Under the pieces are notes generated by a model. The model was not told the origin of the DNA and searched no databases. It saw only the letters and a list, made by a program, of their open reading frames with translations. DNA of 64,000 nucleotides from Ciborinia camelliae. Taxonomy: Eukaryota; Ascomycota; Leotiomycetes; Helotiales; Sclerotiniaceae. The stretch is from contig JANPYM010000015.1 in NCBI GenBank assembly GCA_025890175.1, positions 177,548-241,547 of the forward strand. Direction: 5' to 3'. How positions within the stretch are numbered: position 1 is the first letter of the stretch; every line of letters begins with the position of its first letter. The position numbers and the translations under genes were made by a program. Positions 13,600-24,632 of this stretch are shown here, piece by piece.

Positions 13600-14980
13600 A
13601 AAGTTTGCTTGTCATCAACTGTATACATTAAAGAGTTATAAATAATTACCAACTCTCTTCACCGCGGAGCCCGGGAACTTTTAAAGATCATGATAAAGAT
13701 TAAAGGCGGAGGTTTGAAAGATTGCACGTTCTCAGTTGAGCCTTCTCACTGCAAACACCGGACGAAAACTCGACACCATCGTAGGCGAATTTGGGGCGAT
13801 TTATAAGAAGTGAAAACTTTCCTCCGAGCCTTCCCAGAGAGGAACATCTTAGAGTGTGACACACTCACGTTCACAACTTAGAGGTGTGCGACCGTAAGAA
13901 TACCTTTGAATTGTGCATAGAATTTGGTCTCCAACCAGTTCCATGTCGGGATATATGAACCAAATTGGATCCAATGGGCGTTGGAACTCAGTTTTTAGTT
14001 GAGGAGAAGAACCCAAAAGACATATAATGTGTTTGATTGTCTCACCAGTCGTCAAATAATTCATACCTGTCTTTGGAGCATTTCGAAGCGCGATGCACAA
14101 AAGTCATTATTCGACAACACGGTCTCAAACTTCCTCGCCCCCTGATTTTGCCGATGCGCATGCTCTGGGATCTGCGATTGGCTTTGAAAATAAAGCTGGA
14201 GGGGATAAGGATTTCAATTTGGATACTGGATACTGGATACTGGATCAAGGAATTTGTTTTTTCGATGCCCCATATGACTTGATATGATATCCGCCAACAT
14301 CTCTTAGTACTGCCACCCTTTCCACCCTGCCCTACATTCCAGTTCGAGCTTGTGCAGAAAGTCTCAAATACAACACTGGTCTTCATAGATTCCATATCTA
14401 TCTCTAACATATCTCATGGTAAGATCTTGCATTATCCGCGGCTGCTCGTTTATGAAGAGCCCATTGTCTTATTAGCAAATGTCTCTACCAAGGACTCGAA
14501 TAAACCCATCTAGTGCTCTTATTTGTAACCCGTCATTTTGTCGCAAAGTGTCGAGCAGAGGCCAACCTTTGAAAAATGTCGGATTTGTGCAATTGCAATT
14601 TGCAAAGTTCATCAAGACACTAGAACACCAAGAAGGATATGACGATTGCACGATATGAGCGTGCGAGGGGTGAGGATTCAAATAATGAATTTGTGAACAA
14701 TAAGGGTCTAATTCCGTAGTTACAGTCTTCAGATATCACAACTCATTCACTTGATTCACGACTTCAAATCATCATACAGCGGAAAAATTGCAAAGATACA
14801 ATTCATCATACTCGATTGGAACACTGAACGTTCTGAAAGTAGCATGATTAGAAGCAATGCAAAATTTGGAAAAAGTGCTCAGTGGAAAATTCAAGGAACA
14901 GTGCATATACCTGATTGGTTATCATATATTAGTGGCAGAATACATTTTTTGATGGAAGAGTATTGTACATAATACATAGG
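13600..14980. other. Isochore boundary and gene-free stretch
   Basis: Composition changes within a few tens of bases near 13,610-13,660 from extreme A+T to normal. Frames of 60-122 residues occur on both strands but overlap each other and resemble no family, so none is annotated. A short ATACTGG tandem repeat sits at about 14,222-14,242. This stretch contains the region 3' of the mL50-like gene that ends at 14,981. Confidence 0.6.
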
Positions 14981-16276
14981 TTATATTTCCTTCCTACGAA
15001 TCTTACCAGTCCATGGACTTTCGTGCGATTCGGATAACCCCCGAGACTTTAATTCTTTCTTAATAACATTCAATCTCCCGATATTTCGTTCCTTATCGAT
15101 TGGTGTGATACGTCTTCCGAATACCGTGACGTTTGGTAACGAGAGCAATTCTTCTTCTTCTATCAAGGCTTCTTTCAGAGTTGAAGGTTTGGGTGGGGTG
15201 ATGAGATTTTGTAAGAGCTTTTCTGCCGTACTTGACGAGTTGATGGCATTGTCGGGTATTCTTATACCTGTTAATTGCATTGTGCGCTTGACAACCTATA
15301 AAGTGATCAGTAAACCATTTATAATGTAACTCATGATATAACCTACAGCAAATTTGATCTCTGGGTCAGCAAGAGAAACCTGGAGCCAAGAATGCCCCCA
15401 AGATGCGACCAGTGCTTCAGCGGCCTTCAATGGGTCCACGGTTGAACGATCCGCTGCAACATCTTCCTCTGATTCGGTAGGATTTACCTTCTCCGCCGTC
15501 TCGTCAATCTTTGGTGTAGGTTCTGGATGTAACGGATCTACTGGTGACCTATCGGCAGCTATATCTTCTTCAGATTCGGTAGGTGTGCCCTTCTCTGTGG
15601 TCTCGTCAATCGAAGAGATCGCAGCGAGGCGAGCTTTACGTCCTTGTTTGCCCTTTGCCAATGATTGAACTATCTGTTCCAAGGAACCGCTTTCTAAGAA
15701 CTGTAGTATAGCACCCGATGACGAAGGATTGATTTGCACACTTTGAGTAATATCAGGACCCGGTTCAGCCTGGGAAATCACAGATAAAGGCTTTCCAGCT
15801 TGTCTTAAGGCGAAAACTTCGATTATAGCACGATGTAATGCCGCAGTCGCTTCGGCAGAATCTTTGATCCTTTTCTGTGACATGAAAACTTTGTATGGAT
15901 GCTTGAAGGTCGATTGCTTCTTGTAATCGCCAATTATTTCTAATTCTGACCCATTATCTGCTGGTTGATAATCGTAGGCATCCTCAGCTGCGATTCTCTC
16001 ATTCTTTTTCAATTCCCGGTCAAATCTCTGTTCCGGCTCTTGCGCTGGCAGTTGACTAGGCCCAGTATAAGGATCTGAAGATGTGGAGGGGGCTTGCTTG
16101 AAGAGGCTTCGTCGCACTCGCTGGCCGAATGATTCTTTGTCTGCCCCTCGCAAAGATGTTGAGAATGAGGAAGCCTGGTTTCTGCATGCCGAGCAACGGT
16201 GCGTATATGGATTTTGTGATATAGAACGGGTACGCAAGAGGTCAATCGACCTATCTATTCTTGTTATTCGACGCAT
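14981..16276 (-). CDS. Mitochondrial large-subunit ribosomal protein, mL50-like
   Basis: Probable component of the mitochondrial 54S ribosomal subunit. Two exons on the minus strand, 16,276-15,347 and 15,295-14,981, give 414 residues. The 51-bp intron (15,296-15,346) has a GTAGGT donor and a TATAG acceptor. Splicing joins residues as KFA-VVKRTMQLTG, which restores a continuous conserved segment. The N-terminus is Arg/Ser-rich and nearly free of acidic residues, as for a mitochondrial targeting peptide. Residues about 215-290 hold two near-identical acidic repeats (TESEEDIAADRS and TESEEDVAADRS). The C-terminal ~120 residues carry the part I recognise: TGIRIPD, the LPNVTVFGRRITPIDKE segment and a following GR-VIKKELKSRGL helix, as in fungal mL50 (yeast Mrpl13) proteins. 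Family assignment is by memory of this motif. The gene is transcribed divergently from the membrane-protein gene at 16,599. Confidence 0.72.
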
Positions 16277-16598
16277 TGTGTGTGGATCAAGAGTTTGAAG
16301 TGAAATGAGGGTGTTGAATGATCGCTTTGAGCTTGAACTTTTTGGATCAAAAGGAGCTAGTCTGTAAAAGTACTAGCGTAATTGAATTACCATCTGGGGC
16401 AGAGCGGGAGTATCATCTCATCGCATTATGACTGTGGTAATAATTGCAATGGCATACCAACTGTGATGACCTCGCTGAGAGATTTTTACGATAGACAGGT
16501 TTTCTCTTTCTCTCGCAAATTAACAGCAATCTCATCAATATTTGAGTAACCCAAGTCGCCACGATTCAAAGAGCTTGACGCATCCCTAGATAACAAAG
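16277..16598. promoter_or_regulatory. Divergent intergenic region, 322 bp
   Basis: Separates the start codons of the mL50-like gene (minus) and the small membrane-protein gene (plus), so it must hold both promoters. I see no specific site that I can name with confidence. Confidence 0.5.
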
Positions 16599-17096
16599 AT
16601 GAGGGGCATATACTTCTTGCTTATATTGTGTACGTTCGTTATTTCAACGATAGCAGCCTGTAAGTATATTTTCAATATTGTTCATATCTCTGGCCAATGA
16701 CTGATTGTGTGTACAGCACCTCCATCTTTTTGCAAATGTACCTGCTTCACTAATAGCACCATCATTCCTTTATCTTCCCACTCGAGCTCTTCATCAGATA
16801 AATCAGTCTCGAAACACAACTCTCGTGCCACGGCTGCGACATGTGCTATGTGCAATCGAGCGTTCTGCCTCGCCCAGCGACTACCAATATGTAAAGAGGC
16901 TGAGGAGAAAGATGTCCTCACAACATGCTTTCAACGAGATAGCAGAAAGGATCAGATTGTAGTGCTGACTTTCATTGCTGGTACTTTAGGTTTACTTGGT
17001 TGGGCAGCAGTGAGAAAAATCGTGGATAAAAGGAAGGACTTAAACGTCGGCATCGGAGACACACAGCAAGGGTACACTCCTGTTGGGGCTAGATAG
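16599..17096 (+). CDS. Small Cys-rich type I membrane protein, uncharacterised
   Basis: Exons 16,599-16,659 and 16,717-17,096 give 146 residues; the 57-bp intron has a GTAAGT donor and GTACAG acceptor. The start is chosen because it gives a clean signal peptide (residues 1-20, MRGIYFLLILCTFVISTIAA) and lies just upstream of the spliced exon. Residues 21-100 are outside the membrane and contain eight Cys (about 26, 28, 30, 63, 66, 71, 79, 91), including CKCTC and CAMC. One transmembrane helix follows at about 101-119 (IVVLTFIAGTLGLLGW), then a short basic tail. Related small secretory-pathway membrane proteins occur widely in filamentous fungi but I know no assigned function. Good gene model, unknown role. 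Confidence 0.75.
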
Positions 17097-17208
17097 CCAT
17101 ATACTTTTGATATCACAAAGTTGAGAACTGTCTAAAATATACATAGCTTGAGGGAATAAGTCATATTCTCTTCTAACCTTTCCCATATTAATAAAGCCTT
17201 TCATTCCG

Positions 17209-17484
17209 TCACTGGATTGATGGCATGTGAAAATGAGTGCCAATATGAATCTCAATCACACGGAACTGATTTTCGTTGATACCCCAATACTGAATCTTTA
17301 CAACAGCATTGCTAGCCCATTTGGCTTGGAAAGAACGGCGTTGAAGTTTTGGTTCATGGCCCGTTATTCCGGCCTGGGAAGGATCAATGGGGATTAGTTT
17401 AATCAATTCAACGAGGGCCGTATTCTTTGACTCAAGACTTGCATGTACTACACTTTTTCCATCCAAAAACCATTCATTCACCAT
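17209..17484 (-). CDS. Possible small hypothetical protein (91 aa)
   Basis: An ATG-started minus-strand frame with balanced composition (for example KLQRRSFQAKWASNAVVKIQYWG, of which the core is KWASNAVVKIQYW). It lies between two plus-strand genes and would be transcribed divergently from the gene at 17,591, with about 106 bp between the starts. No domain, signal peptide or membrane segment is seen. It may be a real lineage-specific gene or part of the neighbour's 5' region. Confidence 0.3.
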   Translation of the reverse strand: MVNEWFLDGKSVVHASLESKNTALVELIKLIPIDPSQAGITGHEPKLQRRSFQAKWASNAVVKIQYWGINENQFRVIEIHIGTHFHMPSIQ

Positions 17485-17590
17485 TATCTCAGACTATAAC
17501 ACATTTTTGAACTCTCACATTTTACTTTCAAACCTTGCACCCAATACTTCTGTGCTACTTTATATCTCAACCTTCGAACACAACCAAAAT

Positions 17591-18694
17591 ATGTCAGAAC
17601 AAGTTCCGGTTGACCCCTTTTTACAGTTTATGGAAAGGTTTCGCATCGCTATGGCAGGTCGGCTGCATGGATTACTTCCCCATTACCTTGTTTTCGAGTC
17701 TGTAGACCGAATCATATGGCACGCACTCACAGATGACAAGCAGCAACACTCCTACCTTGTTTTGCAGTCAACATTTGAAAGCATGGGTGTATCTCAGGAG
17801 CAGAAGAATAGGTTTATCCAACACGCGGGATGGGCCAACTATATGTGGCACCAACGTGATGTTTATCAGAACCTTGCCGAAAATGACGGACTTCCACGCA
17901 CCCAGCCCAATCATTACAGCAACTCATTGAATGAGACTCAAGTAGACTTCAGAAGACCCGGACCGATCGAGAATTATACGAGTCCTTACGCGAGTCCCAC
18001 CGAAAGCAACGGTTCGCTTCCTCTTCCAAGTGTGCATGTGCAACCCCTGCAACAACAGCACGAGAATGTGCAACCAAAAGAATTAGGACCTCCCATTAAT
18101 ACCGCCCTACAATTGAATAACAACGATTTTGATAAAGGGGAGGATTCGAAGCATATCCACGGCCCAGTGAAAGTACCGGTTGGAGGGATGGACTCTTCAA
18201 AGACTTCCTCAGCAACCTCGTCGACTATTCAATCCCCTCCGATGGAATCGAGCCTTCCAATGGAAAAGGACACGCGGGAGGGATTGGAACGGACGAGAGA
18301 GACCAAGCAAAGATCTCATCGAGGAATAATTAACAAACCGCGGCATTCTTTAACATCCAGAAAGAAGCTAGGACCAAAGGCATTTAGCAATTTTATCCAG
18401 CGCGGTGGCAGTTATGGAGTTCTTGAGAAAGCTAAATATGCGAAGCGTCAGAAGTACCGAGCTTTGCAACAACAGCAAAAACTGCCCAATGATTTTCCAC
18501 ACTTCATAGAGGCCACTGCACTAAAACCTTCATTATCAAACTCAATGGTTCCAAAATCACTCCATGTACCTGAGCGCAATTCCATCTCCAACCACCACGA
18601 CACAGAAGAGTCTCTGCCGCTTTCCCCTTTATCCGTATTCATTGCAGAGAATACCACTTTCAACGAAGATCGCCCTTATCTGGATTGCTTGTAA
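17591..18694 (+). CDS. Lineage-specific hypothetical protein, Gln/Ser/Pro-rich (367 aa)
   Basis: The frame is open from 17,387, but I take the ATG at 17,591 (context AAAATATGTCA). The residues before it look like untranslated leader read by chance, while MSEQVPVDPFLQFMERF begins a structured region. Residues 1-100 look folded, rich in aromatic and helix-forming residues (LHGLLPHYLVFESVDRIIW). Residues 100-240 are low-complexity Pro/Ser/Gln with QQQH. Residues about 235-300 are strongly basic with RKKLGPKAF and KYAKRQKYRALQQQQK, which could be nuclear-targeting or nucleic-acid binding. No known domain is recognised. An alternative is the longer 435-residue form. Confidence 0.6.
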   Translation: MSEQVPVDPFLQFMERFRIAMAGRLHGLLPHYLVFESVDRIIWHALTDDKQQHSYLVLQSTFESMGVSQEQKNRFIQHAGWANYMWHQRDVYQNLAENDGLPRTQPNHYSNSLNETQVDFRRPGPIENYTSPYASPTESNGSLPLPSVHVQPLQQQHENVQPKELGPPINTALQLNNNDFDKGEDSKHIHGPVKVPVGGMDSSKTSSATSSTIQSPPMESSLPMEKDTREGLERTRETKQRSHRGIINKPRHSLTSRKKLGPKAFSNFIQRGGSYGVLEKAKYAKRQKYRALQQQQKLPNDFPHFIEATALKPSLSNSMVPKSLHVPERNSISNHHDTEESLPLSPLSVFIAENTTFNEDRPYLDCL

Positions 18695-19000
18695 GGCATT
18701 GCAGGGCCCTCAGGCGAAGCCCAACAACATCAAATAAGACTGAAAAGGCTTTCATCTTCTTCGATCGACATGTGTTGTAATAGATATAATCATTGATTGG
18801 TGTTGGTATGGGTACTAAGGGTTAAGACACCTCATGGTAGGAACCACTGAGACGGTTGTATGGAGAGGTGTCAACAATATTAATTTCATATAATTGCTTA
18901 AATCACTCTTGGCAGGTGGAAGGTTTACTTATTAAAGAGTATTGAATTTTGCTTTGCCGCCTGTTATTTCTGGTATGCGGAACTCCGTTCATCGCATGGT
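18695..19000. other. Convergent intergenic region
   Basis: Lies between the 3' ends of the genes at 17,591-18,694 (+) and 19,001-19,444 (-). I see nothing in it beyond presumed 3' untranslated sequence. Confidence 0.5.
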
Positions 19001-19444
19001 TCACTCCCCCGCCTTCTTTCTGGCCTCCCACTCCGTAATGGCAAGCATACACCATTCGAACCTTTTCTTCCTTCTGGCCTCATTATCCACTACTTTCTTA
19101 TCCCGATAGCCTGTTTCCATGGTGATATAGTCGGTTGATTGATGATACTCTGGTTCACACTCTGGGCATCCATATCCTCCATTTATTGCCGTTCGTTCGA
19201 GTACCGATGGACAAAGTGTGGTTTGAGACTTTTGCTGTTGATCTAGTGGTGGAGGGAGTGATAGGTTGTGGATTGCCTGCGGACAGGTTGTTATGATTTG
19301 CTTAGATGGGGCGGTAGAGCTAGCTTCTGAAGATTTAGAGGGAACGATGCGAGTAGCATGGAGAAGAGATGTTGTAACATGGTTACATGCTTGATAGTAG
19401 GTGTTGACCAATTCGCAGGGCACTGACTTGGATTCAGTTGCCAT
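19001..19444 (-). CDS. Hypothetical protein (147 aa)
   Basis: Single-exon minus-strand frame starting ATGGCAACTGAATCC. The N-terminal part (residues 1-35) has paired Cys-spaced features (C10, C20). The middle is Ser/Pro/Gln-rich. A CPECEPEYH motif sits at about residues 95-103. The C-terminus is a charged helix, EARRKKRFEWCMLAITEWEARKK. I do not recognise a family. Composition and the single ATG suggest a real, probably fungus-specific small protein; it has no signal peptide or membrane helix. Confidence 0.5.
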   Translation of the reverse strand: MATESKSVPCELVNTYYQACNHVTTSLLHATRIVPSKSSEASSTAPSKQIITTCPQAIHNLSLPPPLDQQQKSQTTLCPSVLERTAINGGYGCPECEPEYHQSTDYITMETGYRDKKVVDNEARRKKRFEWCMLAITEWEARKKAGE

Positions 19445-20235
19445 ATTTGGGCAATTATCTTCTTGGGCTTTCTCACAGATGTGGTAGGGTATAGGTTATG
19501 TAGTGTTGGCAGTTTCATTTGTCAAAGAATTGATTATACAGTATCCCATTTCGGTAAATACTTAGAACGGCCATAGAATCTCATGAACGACGTGAACAAT
19601 GGCTTTGTGAACTTGACTCTTCTACTTCCTTCCCCTCCATTCTTGAACCAAGAATTTAGACGGGATGAGCATCAACTAGACATATCACGATACAAATCCT
19701 ATCTGATTAGACTAATCAACTCCTTTACCTAGGGATGCTCTGTTACAACCTATGCCTTAGGACGCGAGAGCCCGAGCTTTCCCCGCAAGGCGAGATTACC
19801 CCTCGATGGAAAACGATAACTAGGTAGGTAGGTAGGTATGAAGTGAAGGAGCTATAGTATAACCTACCTACCTATTGAAATGTGATTGAAGTACCAATGG
19901 TAGTACCTAGATAATTCTAGAGACAAATGAAGCCTTCATATATTCATAAATATATAAAATCTTATACAAATGAGCCTACCGTATTCATGAATTCCATCAT
20001 TCTTCTTATAGTTTGAGCGTGAGGGCTAACTAGGGTGAAGGAAAAGAAAGTGAAGCGTGAAATTCCGCTCCGTGCCCAACCGATTCCACATGCCGTTTCC
20101 CAATTAGGTAAGGACTGATTTTCTCCAGCCGGGTTAAACTTCTACCTTTTCACGGGTATTCCGATCAACTGAATATTTACGGCTCTCTTAAACACAACCT
20201 ACCTAAAATCTTTAATATCCTTCTCTCATTTCAAG
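19445..20235. promoter_or_regulatory. Divergent region upstream of IDH1
   Basis: This 791-bp region separates two divergent genes. It contains short (AGGT)n runs at about 19,822-19,838 and the complementary CCTACCTACCTA at about 19,862-19,873. This pair could form a cruciform, and similar CCTA runs recur across this window. The stretch immediately before the IDH1 ATG (about 20,180-20,235) is C/T-rich, typical of a filamentous-fungal core promoter and leader. Confidence 0.45.
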
Positions 20236-21525
20236 ATGCTGGCAAGAAACTCCGTCAGGTCGGCGCAAGTATGTGAATTTGTTAAAGAGTTCTCAATTGC
20301 ACATTCTCATTTCCAGATTGTATCTGTGTCTGTGTCTGTCACAAGCTAATATCAACTTCTTATCAGAGCCTTTTGCGAACCGCCCACGTCGCTCCCACTA
20401 GAACTTTCGCAACCGTCCAATCCGACATCTTCAAGCCTACAAAGTATGGCGGAAAATATACTGTTACTTTGATACCCGGTGATGGTATTGGTGCCGAGGT
20501 TGCCGAGTCCGTGAAGACAATTTTCAAAGCAGACAATGTGCCCGTTGAATGGGAACAGGTTGATGTGTCTGGTGTGGAAACTGGAAACAAGCACTCCGAG
20601 GATCTTTTCCGGGAGTCAATAGCATCCTTGAAGAGAAACAAGCTTGGTCTTAAGGGTATCTTGCACACACCTGTCGAGAGATCCGGTCACCAATCTTTCA
20701 ACGTCGCACTTAGACAAGAACTCGATATCTACGCATCCATTGTCCTCATCAAGAATATCCCAGGTTACAAGACCCGCCACGACAATGTCGATCTCTGCAT
20801 TATCCGTGAGAATACCGAGGGAGAATACTCTGGATTGGAACATCAATCGGTCCCAGGTGTTGTCGAATCCCTTAAGATCATTACCCGCGCGAAGTCGGAG
20901 AGAATTGCCAAATTCGCATTCAGCTTTGCTCTTGCCAACAACCGCAAGAAGGTCACCTGTATTCACAAGGCCAACATCATGAAGCTCGCAGATGGTCTTT
21001 TCCGTAAGACCTTCAACGATGTTGCTAAGGAGTACCCCACTTTGGAGACCAACGATATGATTGTCGATAATGCATCTATGCAATGTGTATCCCGACCACA
21101 ACAATTCGACGTCATGGTTATGCCTAACTTATACGGAGGAATTTTGTCCAACGTTGGTGCTGCTTTGGTCGGTGGCCCAGGTCTTGTTCCTGGATGCAAC
21201 ATGGGCCGTGAGGTCGCTGTTTTCGAGCCTGGTTGCCGTCACGTTGGTTTAGATATCAAGGGCAAGGACCAAGCTAACCCAACTGCTATGATCCTCTCTG
21301 GTTCCATGCTTTTGAGACATCTCGGTCTTGATGACCACGCTAACAGAATTTCCAAGGCTGTCTATGATGTTATTGCTGAAGGGTATGGGATCCCGAATTT
21401 CAAATCATAAACTTACATTCGCTAACCATTTTTATAGAGCCGTAAGAACCCGTGATATGGGCGGAAACAACTCAACCAACCAGTTCACCCGTGCTATTTT
21501 GGATAAGATGGAGTTGGCTGCATAG
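20236..21525 (+). CDS. IDH1: Isocitrate dehydrogenase [NAD] subunit 1, mitochondrial
   Basis: Subunit of the mitochondrial NAD-dependent isocitrate dehydrogenase, which oxidises isocitrate to 2-oxoglutarate in the TCA cycle. In yeast Idh1 is the regulatory partner of catalytic Idh2. Three exons (20,236-20,268, 20,367-21,382, 21,438-21,525) give 378 residues. Exon 1 encodes only MLARNSVRSAQ, the start of an Arg-rich mitochondrial presequence that continues to about residue 30 (TRTFATVQ). Family motifs follow: LIPGDGIGAE near residue 45, ENTEGEYSGLEH, a HKANIMKLADGLF segment, DNASMQ, the NLYGGILSNVGAALVGGPG glycine-rich segment, and GLDIKGKDQANPTAMILS. The last intron (21,383-21,437, GTATGG...TATAG) splits the EGAVRTRDMGG junction, and splicing restores the expected C-terminus. 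IDH1 rather than IDH2 is favoured by the overall match to yeast Idh1. Confidence 0.95.
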
Positions 21526-22140
21526 AGTGGTGAATAAACTGTATAAAGAATACCCTAGATACGGATGAAAGTGTACATTAAGGGTCCGAATTGCATACAA
21601 GATTCATTAAATCCACAGCTCTACTTTGATTTTGATGTGATTTATGTTTTCTTTGCTTGAAGTTCGAGTCCTAGCTACGAAGTTGCCACAGCCTTCAGGA
21701 TGAAATCAGACTCAGAAATCTGGATAATCCCAAGTTTATTATACCGGTGGTGCATTACAAGTTCTCTATTACATATCGGTTTACACCTCTGATATTTATA
21801 TTGAATTTTCTGTTCATTACCAGCAAGTCAAGCCCCAAGAGGTTGACCGGGAGCCAATCCTACATTCCAGTTCACCGGAATCACTCTTCACACCCTTTGT
21901 GAACTCTTTTGTATTTGATGGGTAGTAAATTAGATGAGCCAAAAATGGTTGGCACAGTTCTTGGGGAGCTTGATTTCTGCAAATATAAACAACATTGTAA
22001 CCTTCTGAAGTATGTCATCGTCACACAAATATGTTCTTTCATAGTTGCTCAAACAGCTGATATCATAAACACTCCATACCCCCATCTCCCCAACGCCATT
22101 GCATGCATATACACGCCCGACTTTTCCCAACCCAAACCAT
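21526..22140. other. Convergent intergenic region, IDH1 to BUD23
   Basis: 615 bp between two 3' ends. It presumably contains both 3' untranslated regions; no further gene or repeat is recognised. The frames across 21,909-22,380 are antisense or chance reading. Confidence 0.5.
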
Positions 22141-23073
22141 CTAAAAAGCAATATTTCTTTTTCTTCCCGTATATTTACTCGAATTTTTAACCACCTTTCC
22201 TTTCCTCTCCATCTGTTCCTTCTTCCCCAAAATCCACGCCTTGCTCCCCTTCTTAATATCCTTCCTACCCTTCTCCCTAGGCCTCCTCCTCGCATCCAAC
22301 ACATCCACCCCCTCCATGCCTTTCACTACACCCGTAATATCCCCATTGCCTGTCTCTACTTCTCCTCCTCCAACGGTTAATACCAAATACAACTTTGCAT
22401 TCTTCGTTCCCGGATCGTCCTCCAGTATTCCCGCTCCAAATCCTGCTTTGATCGCAGCACCACTGATCATAGTCCGCTGCTCGTCATTCTTTGGGTAGAA
22501 TTGACAGACTGCTCGGCCTCCTCTTTTCAAGGAAGCATATAACCCGTTGAAAAATCTAGAAAGTCGACCGGCACTAGTCACCTCACTACTCTCCGCATTA
22601 CACAACCATTGAATCGCACTAATACTAATCGCGGCATCGAAACTTCCCGCTCGAAATGGAACCCCTTGCCCAATATCACTCAACATTAAATCGCCCTCCA
22701 CATCTCGTTGCAACGCAATATCAAGCATCGAAGCACTAATATCCATACCAACCCAGATATGCGGTCCGCCTTCATCTTCGGGGACAGCTGTTAGAATTTC
22801 GCCTGATAAACCTGAGCCGCAGCCGATGTCGAGGAGGAGAGAGGGGGTGGTTAGGTCGAGGAGCTCCAGGGCGCGGTTCGTCATGCTCGCTTGGATGTTT
22901 TGGATTCGCGAGGAGGTGGTGTATTTTCGGGCTTCCGTGTCATTGTAATGGAGGTCGGGGGGGCTGTGGATGGGTTAGAGAGGAGGCAATGGGGAAGGCG
23001 GTTGTCGCATTGAGGGAGGGGAGTGGGGAGGAGTGGAGGGGAGATCTTACAGTGTATCTTCTGGACGAGACAT
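22141..23073 (-). CDS. BUD23: 18S rRNA (guanine-N7) methyltransferase Bud23
   Basis: S-adenosylmethionine-dependent methyltransferase that modifies a guanine in 18S rRNA during small-subunit assembly, working with Trm112 in yeast. Exons 23,073-23,051 and 22,963-22,141 give 281 residues. The 87-bp intron (22,964-23,050) has a GTAAGA donor and CACAG acceptor. Splicing gives MSRPEDTLPPDLHYNDTEAR, the expected conserved start. The SAM-binding motif I, LLDIGCGSG, lies at about 51-59, followed by GMDIS (motif II acidic residue), then LSDIGQGVPF and the SISAIQWLCNA segment. The C-terminal ~75 residues are the family-specific basic tail, with ARRRPREKGR and KGSKAWILGKKEQMERKG. Length and ends agree with Bud23/WBSCR22 proteins. 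It is divergent from SVP26 across a 368-bp spacer. Confidence 0.95.
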
Positions 23074-23441
23074 TTTTGTGACGGTCGATCAGGTTATCCT
23101 TATTTAAATTGTGGTTTGCACTTTTGTAAAATATTCCTGTCTGGGCAAGGTTCAATGATGGACTTTCGTAGTAGTAAAGACTGAATTGAATTGTCGAACA
23201 CAAATTTCTCAATTCTCAATCCAAACCCGTGCGATAAGAAGATAAAAATTCTGGTAACACCAAAATCCCATGCGGACTTTTTTAATCGATGTGCCGAATA
23301 TTAGCCGATAGAATATCCGGGGTAGGTAAAGAACAACTAACGTTCACCAGAACCCCTCCTATTTTACACTTTCACACTTTCCTTCGAGAAAACAAAACAT
23401 CATGCATTTCCCATAAGATTCCACTGCAAGTTTCTGAAGTC
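23074..23441. promoter_or_regulatory. Bidirectional promoter region BUD23 / SVP26
   Basis: 368 bp between the two start codons; both promoters must be here. No single element is identifiable with confidence. Confidence 0.5.
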
Positions 23442-24267
23442 ATGTGGATATTACCTGTTGTGGGATACCTGGGTGTGGTGGTTGGGTTTGGTTTCCTTAC
23501 TACTGCCATTGGTAAGTTCATCCCTCTTGAGCTTGTTCCCGGCGACGGTCGGTCCTCTTGAACGCTTCTTGGAGATATTATCTTATATTCATGTATCTAT
23601 ACTGATTTTGATATATGAAATAGCCTCAGGATTATACTACCTTTCCGAGCTCGTCGAAGAACATACGGTTATGGCAAAACGTTTCCTGACCCGAATGATA
23701 TATGCGATTATTGGGCTTCAATCCCTTTTATGTCTGATCGATGGATTCAGTTTAAAGCTTAGCATCATGAGCATCCTTTCTCATTTGGTATATTTGGGAA
23801 ACATGAGGAAATTCCCAGTGGTTCATTTGAGTGATCCTCTATTCATCATTTCATGCGGTATACTTTCATCCCTGCCCCGAAACCAAGAAGAGACGGAAAA
23901 CTAATCATTATCTTCAAAAGCTCTTGTATTAGTAAACCACTACCTCTGGTTCCGCCACTTTGCAGCCGGACCTATCAGTACTCCAACCTCCATCTACTAT
24001 GCATCGGGATATCCGGATTTTACGCAAATCGCCTCGTATTTTGGGTTATGTGTGTGGTTGACACCGTTTGCGCTATTCGTTTCCTTGTCTGCGAGTGACA
24101 ATGTATTGCCGACGATGGGGAGCGAGGAGCCAAGTATGCCAGGGGCGGCAGGGAAATCAAAGGGAAAGAGAGAGGGGATCGCGAAGGTTATTATTGATTC
24201 GGTCAGGAATGGGATTGGAGAATTGGGGAGGATTGCTGGATTTTGGAAGGAAGAAAGGGGGTTTTGA
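23442..24267 (+). CDS. SVP26: Svp26/TEX261 family ER-Golgi membrane protein
   Basis: Integral membrane protein of early Golgi and COPII vesicles. In yeast Svp26 (Erv26) is a sorting adaptor for mannosyltransferases and alkaline phosphatase. Three exons (23,442-23,511, 23,624-23,857, 23,921-24,267) give 216 residues. Introns are 112 bp (GTAAGT...AATAG) and 63 bp (GTATAC...AAAAG). Features in order are an N-terminal hydrophobic helix (about 3-23), then ASGLYYLSELVEEHTVMAKR, the signature of the family, two further hydrophobic segments, then LVNHYLWFRHF, and a Pro-Thr-Ser loop followed by a final helix near FGLCVWLTPFALFV. The C-terminal ~50 residues are Gly/Lys-rich and probably cytosolic. Splice sites were chosen because they restore these conserved blocks in one frame. 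Confidence 0.9.
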
Positions 24268-24632
24268 GCGGGAGAGTGCTTTTGTTTGTATTATAGCAGA
24301 GATACCAGGTTGCGGCATGAGGAATTGTATGATCTATGGTCGAAAATCCCAATGAAATTGGAAAGGGGTTTTGCAAGTTAAGAGTCAAAGGGTAACAGCA
24401 TTTGATATTATGGCAATAATGAGCTAAGCAAAATAAGCAAACTGCTAAGGGTATTCTTCCGTCCATATTTCCGAACCAGATCTTCATGTACAGCGCCCTA
24501 TGATAAGTATGTGTTCTATAAGTGAGTAGTTGTATAGCAATAACTGATAGCAAAATAGTGCTAAATGTAAACTTCTACTATCACCACATTAGCGAGCCTC
24601 ATAGACAGGTCGAATACAACACTCACATATCT
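24268..24632. other. Convergent intergenic region
   Basis: 365 bp between the SVP26 stop and the 3' end of the coiled-coil gene. Nothing else is recognised. Confidence 0.5.

Larger units (their letters stand above)
1..13600. other. A+T-rich, gene-free block (RIP-type isochore)
   Basis: Almost the whole stretch is A/T homopolymer-like sequence with frequent stops in all frames. No reading frame here looks like a protein; the longest is a 76-residue Ile/Phe/Asn-rich frame near 1,707-1,937, which is composition noise. The only islands of normal composition are the two solo LTRs and the hairpin island at about 13,091-13,187. Internal repeats can be matched to each other with mostly C/T and G/A differences. 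In Pezizomycotina this is the signature of RIP acting on old transposons. The A+T level was judged by eye, not computed. Confidence 0.85.

Noticed and set aside
1..13600. Mitochondrial DNA insertion, suggested by extreme A+T content
   Set aside because: No mitochondrial genes, rRNAs or tRNAs are recognisable; repeats with transition differences and solo LTRs indicate RIP-mutated nuclear repeats.
13849..14410. Overlapping frames of 64-122 residues on both strands
   Set aside because: They conflict with each other and none resembles a protein family; lies at an isochore boundary.
17387..17590. 68-residue N-terminal extension of the gene at 17,591
   Set aside because: Chance-open leader without conserved features; the internal ATG has better context and starts the structured part.
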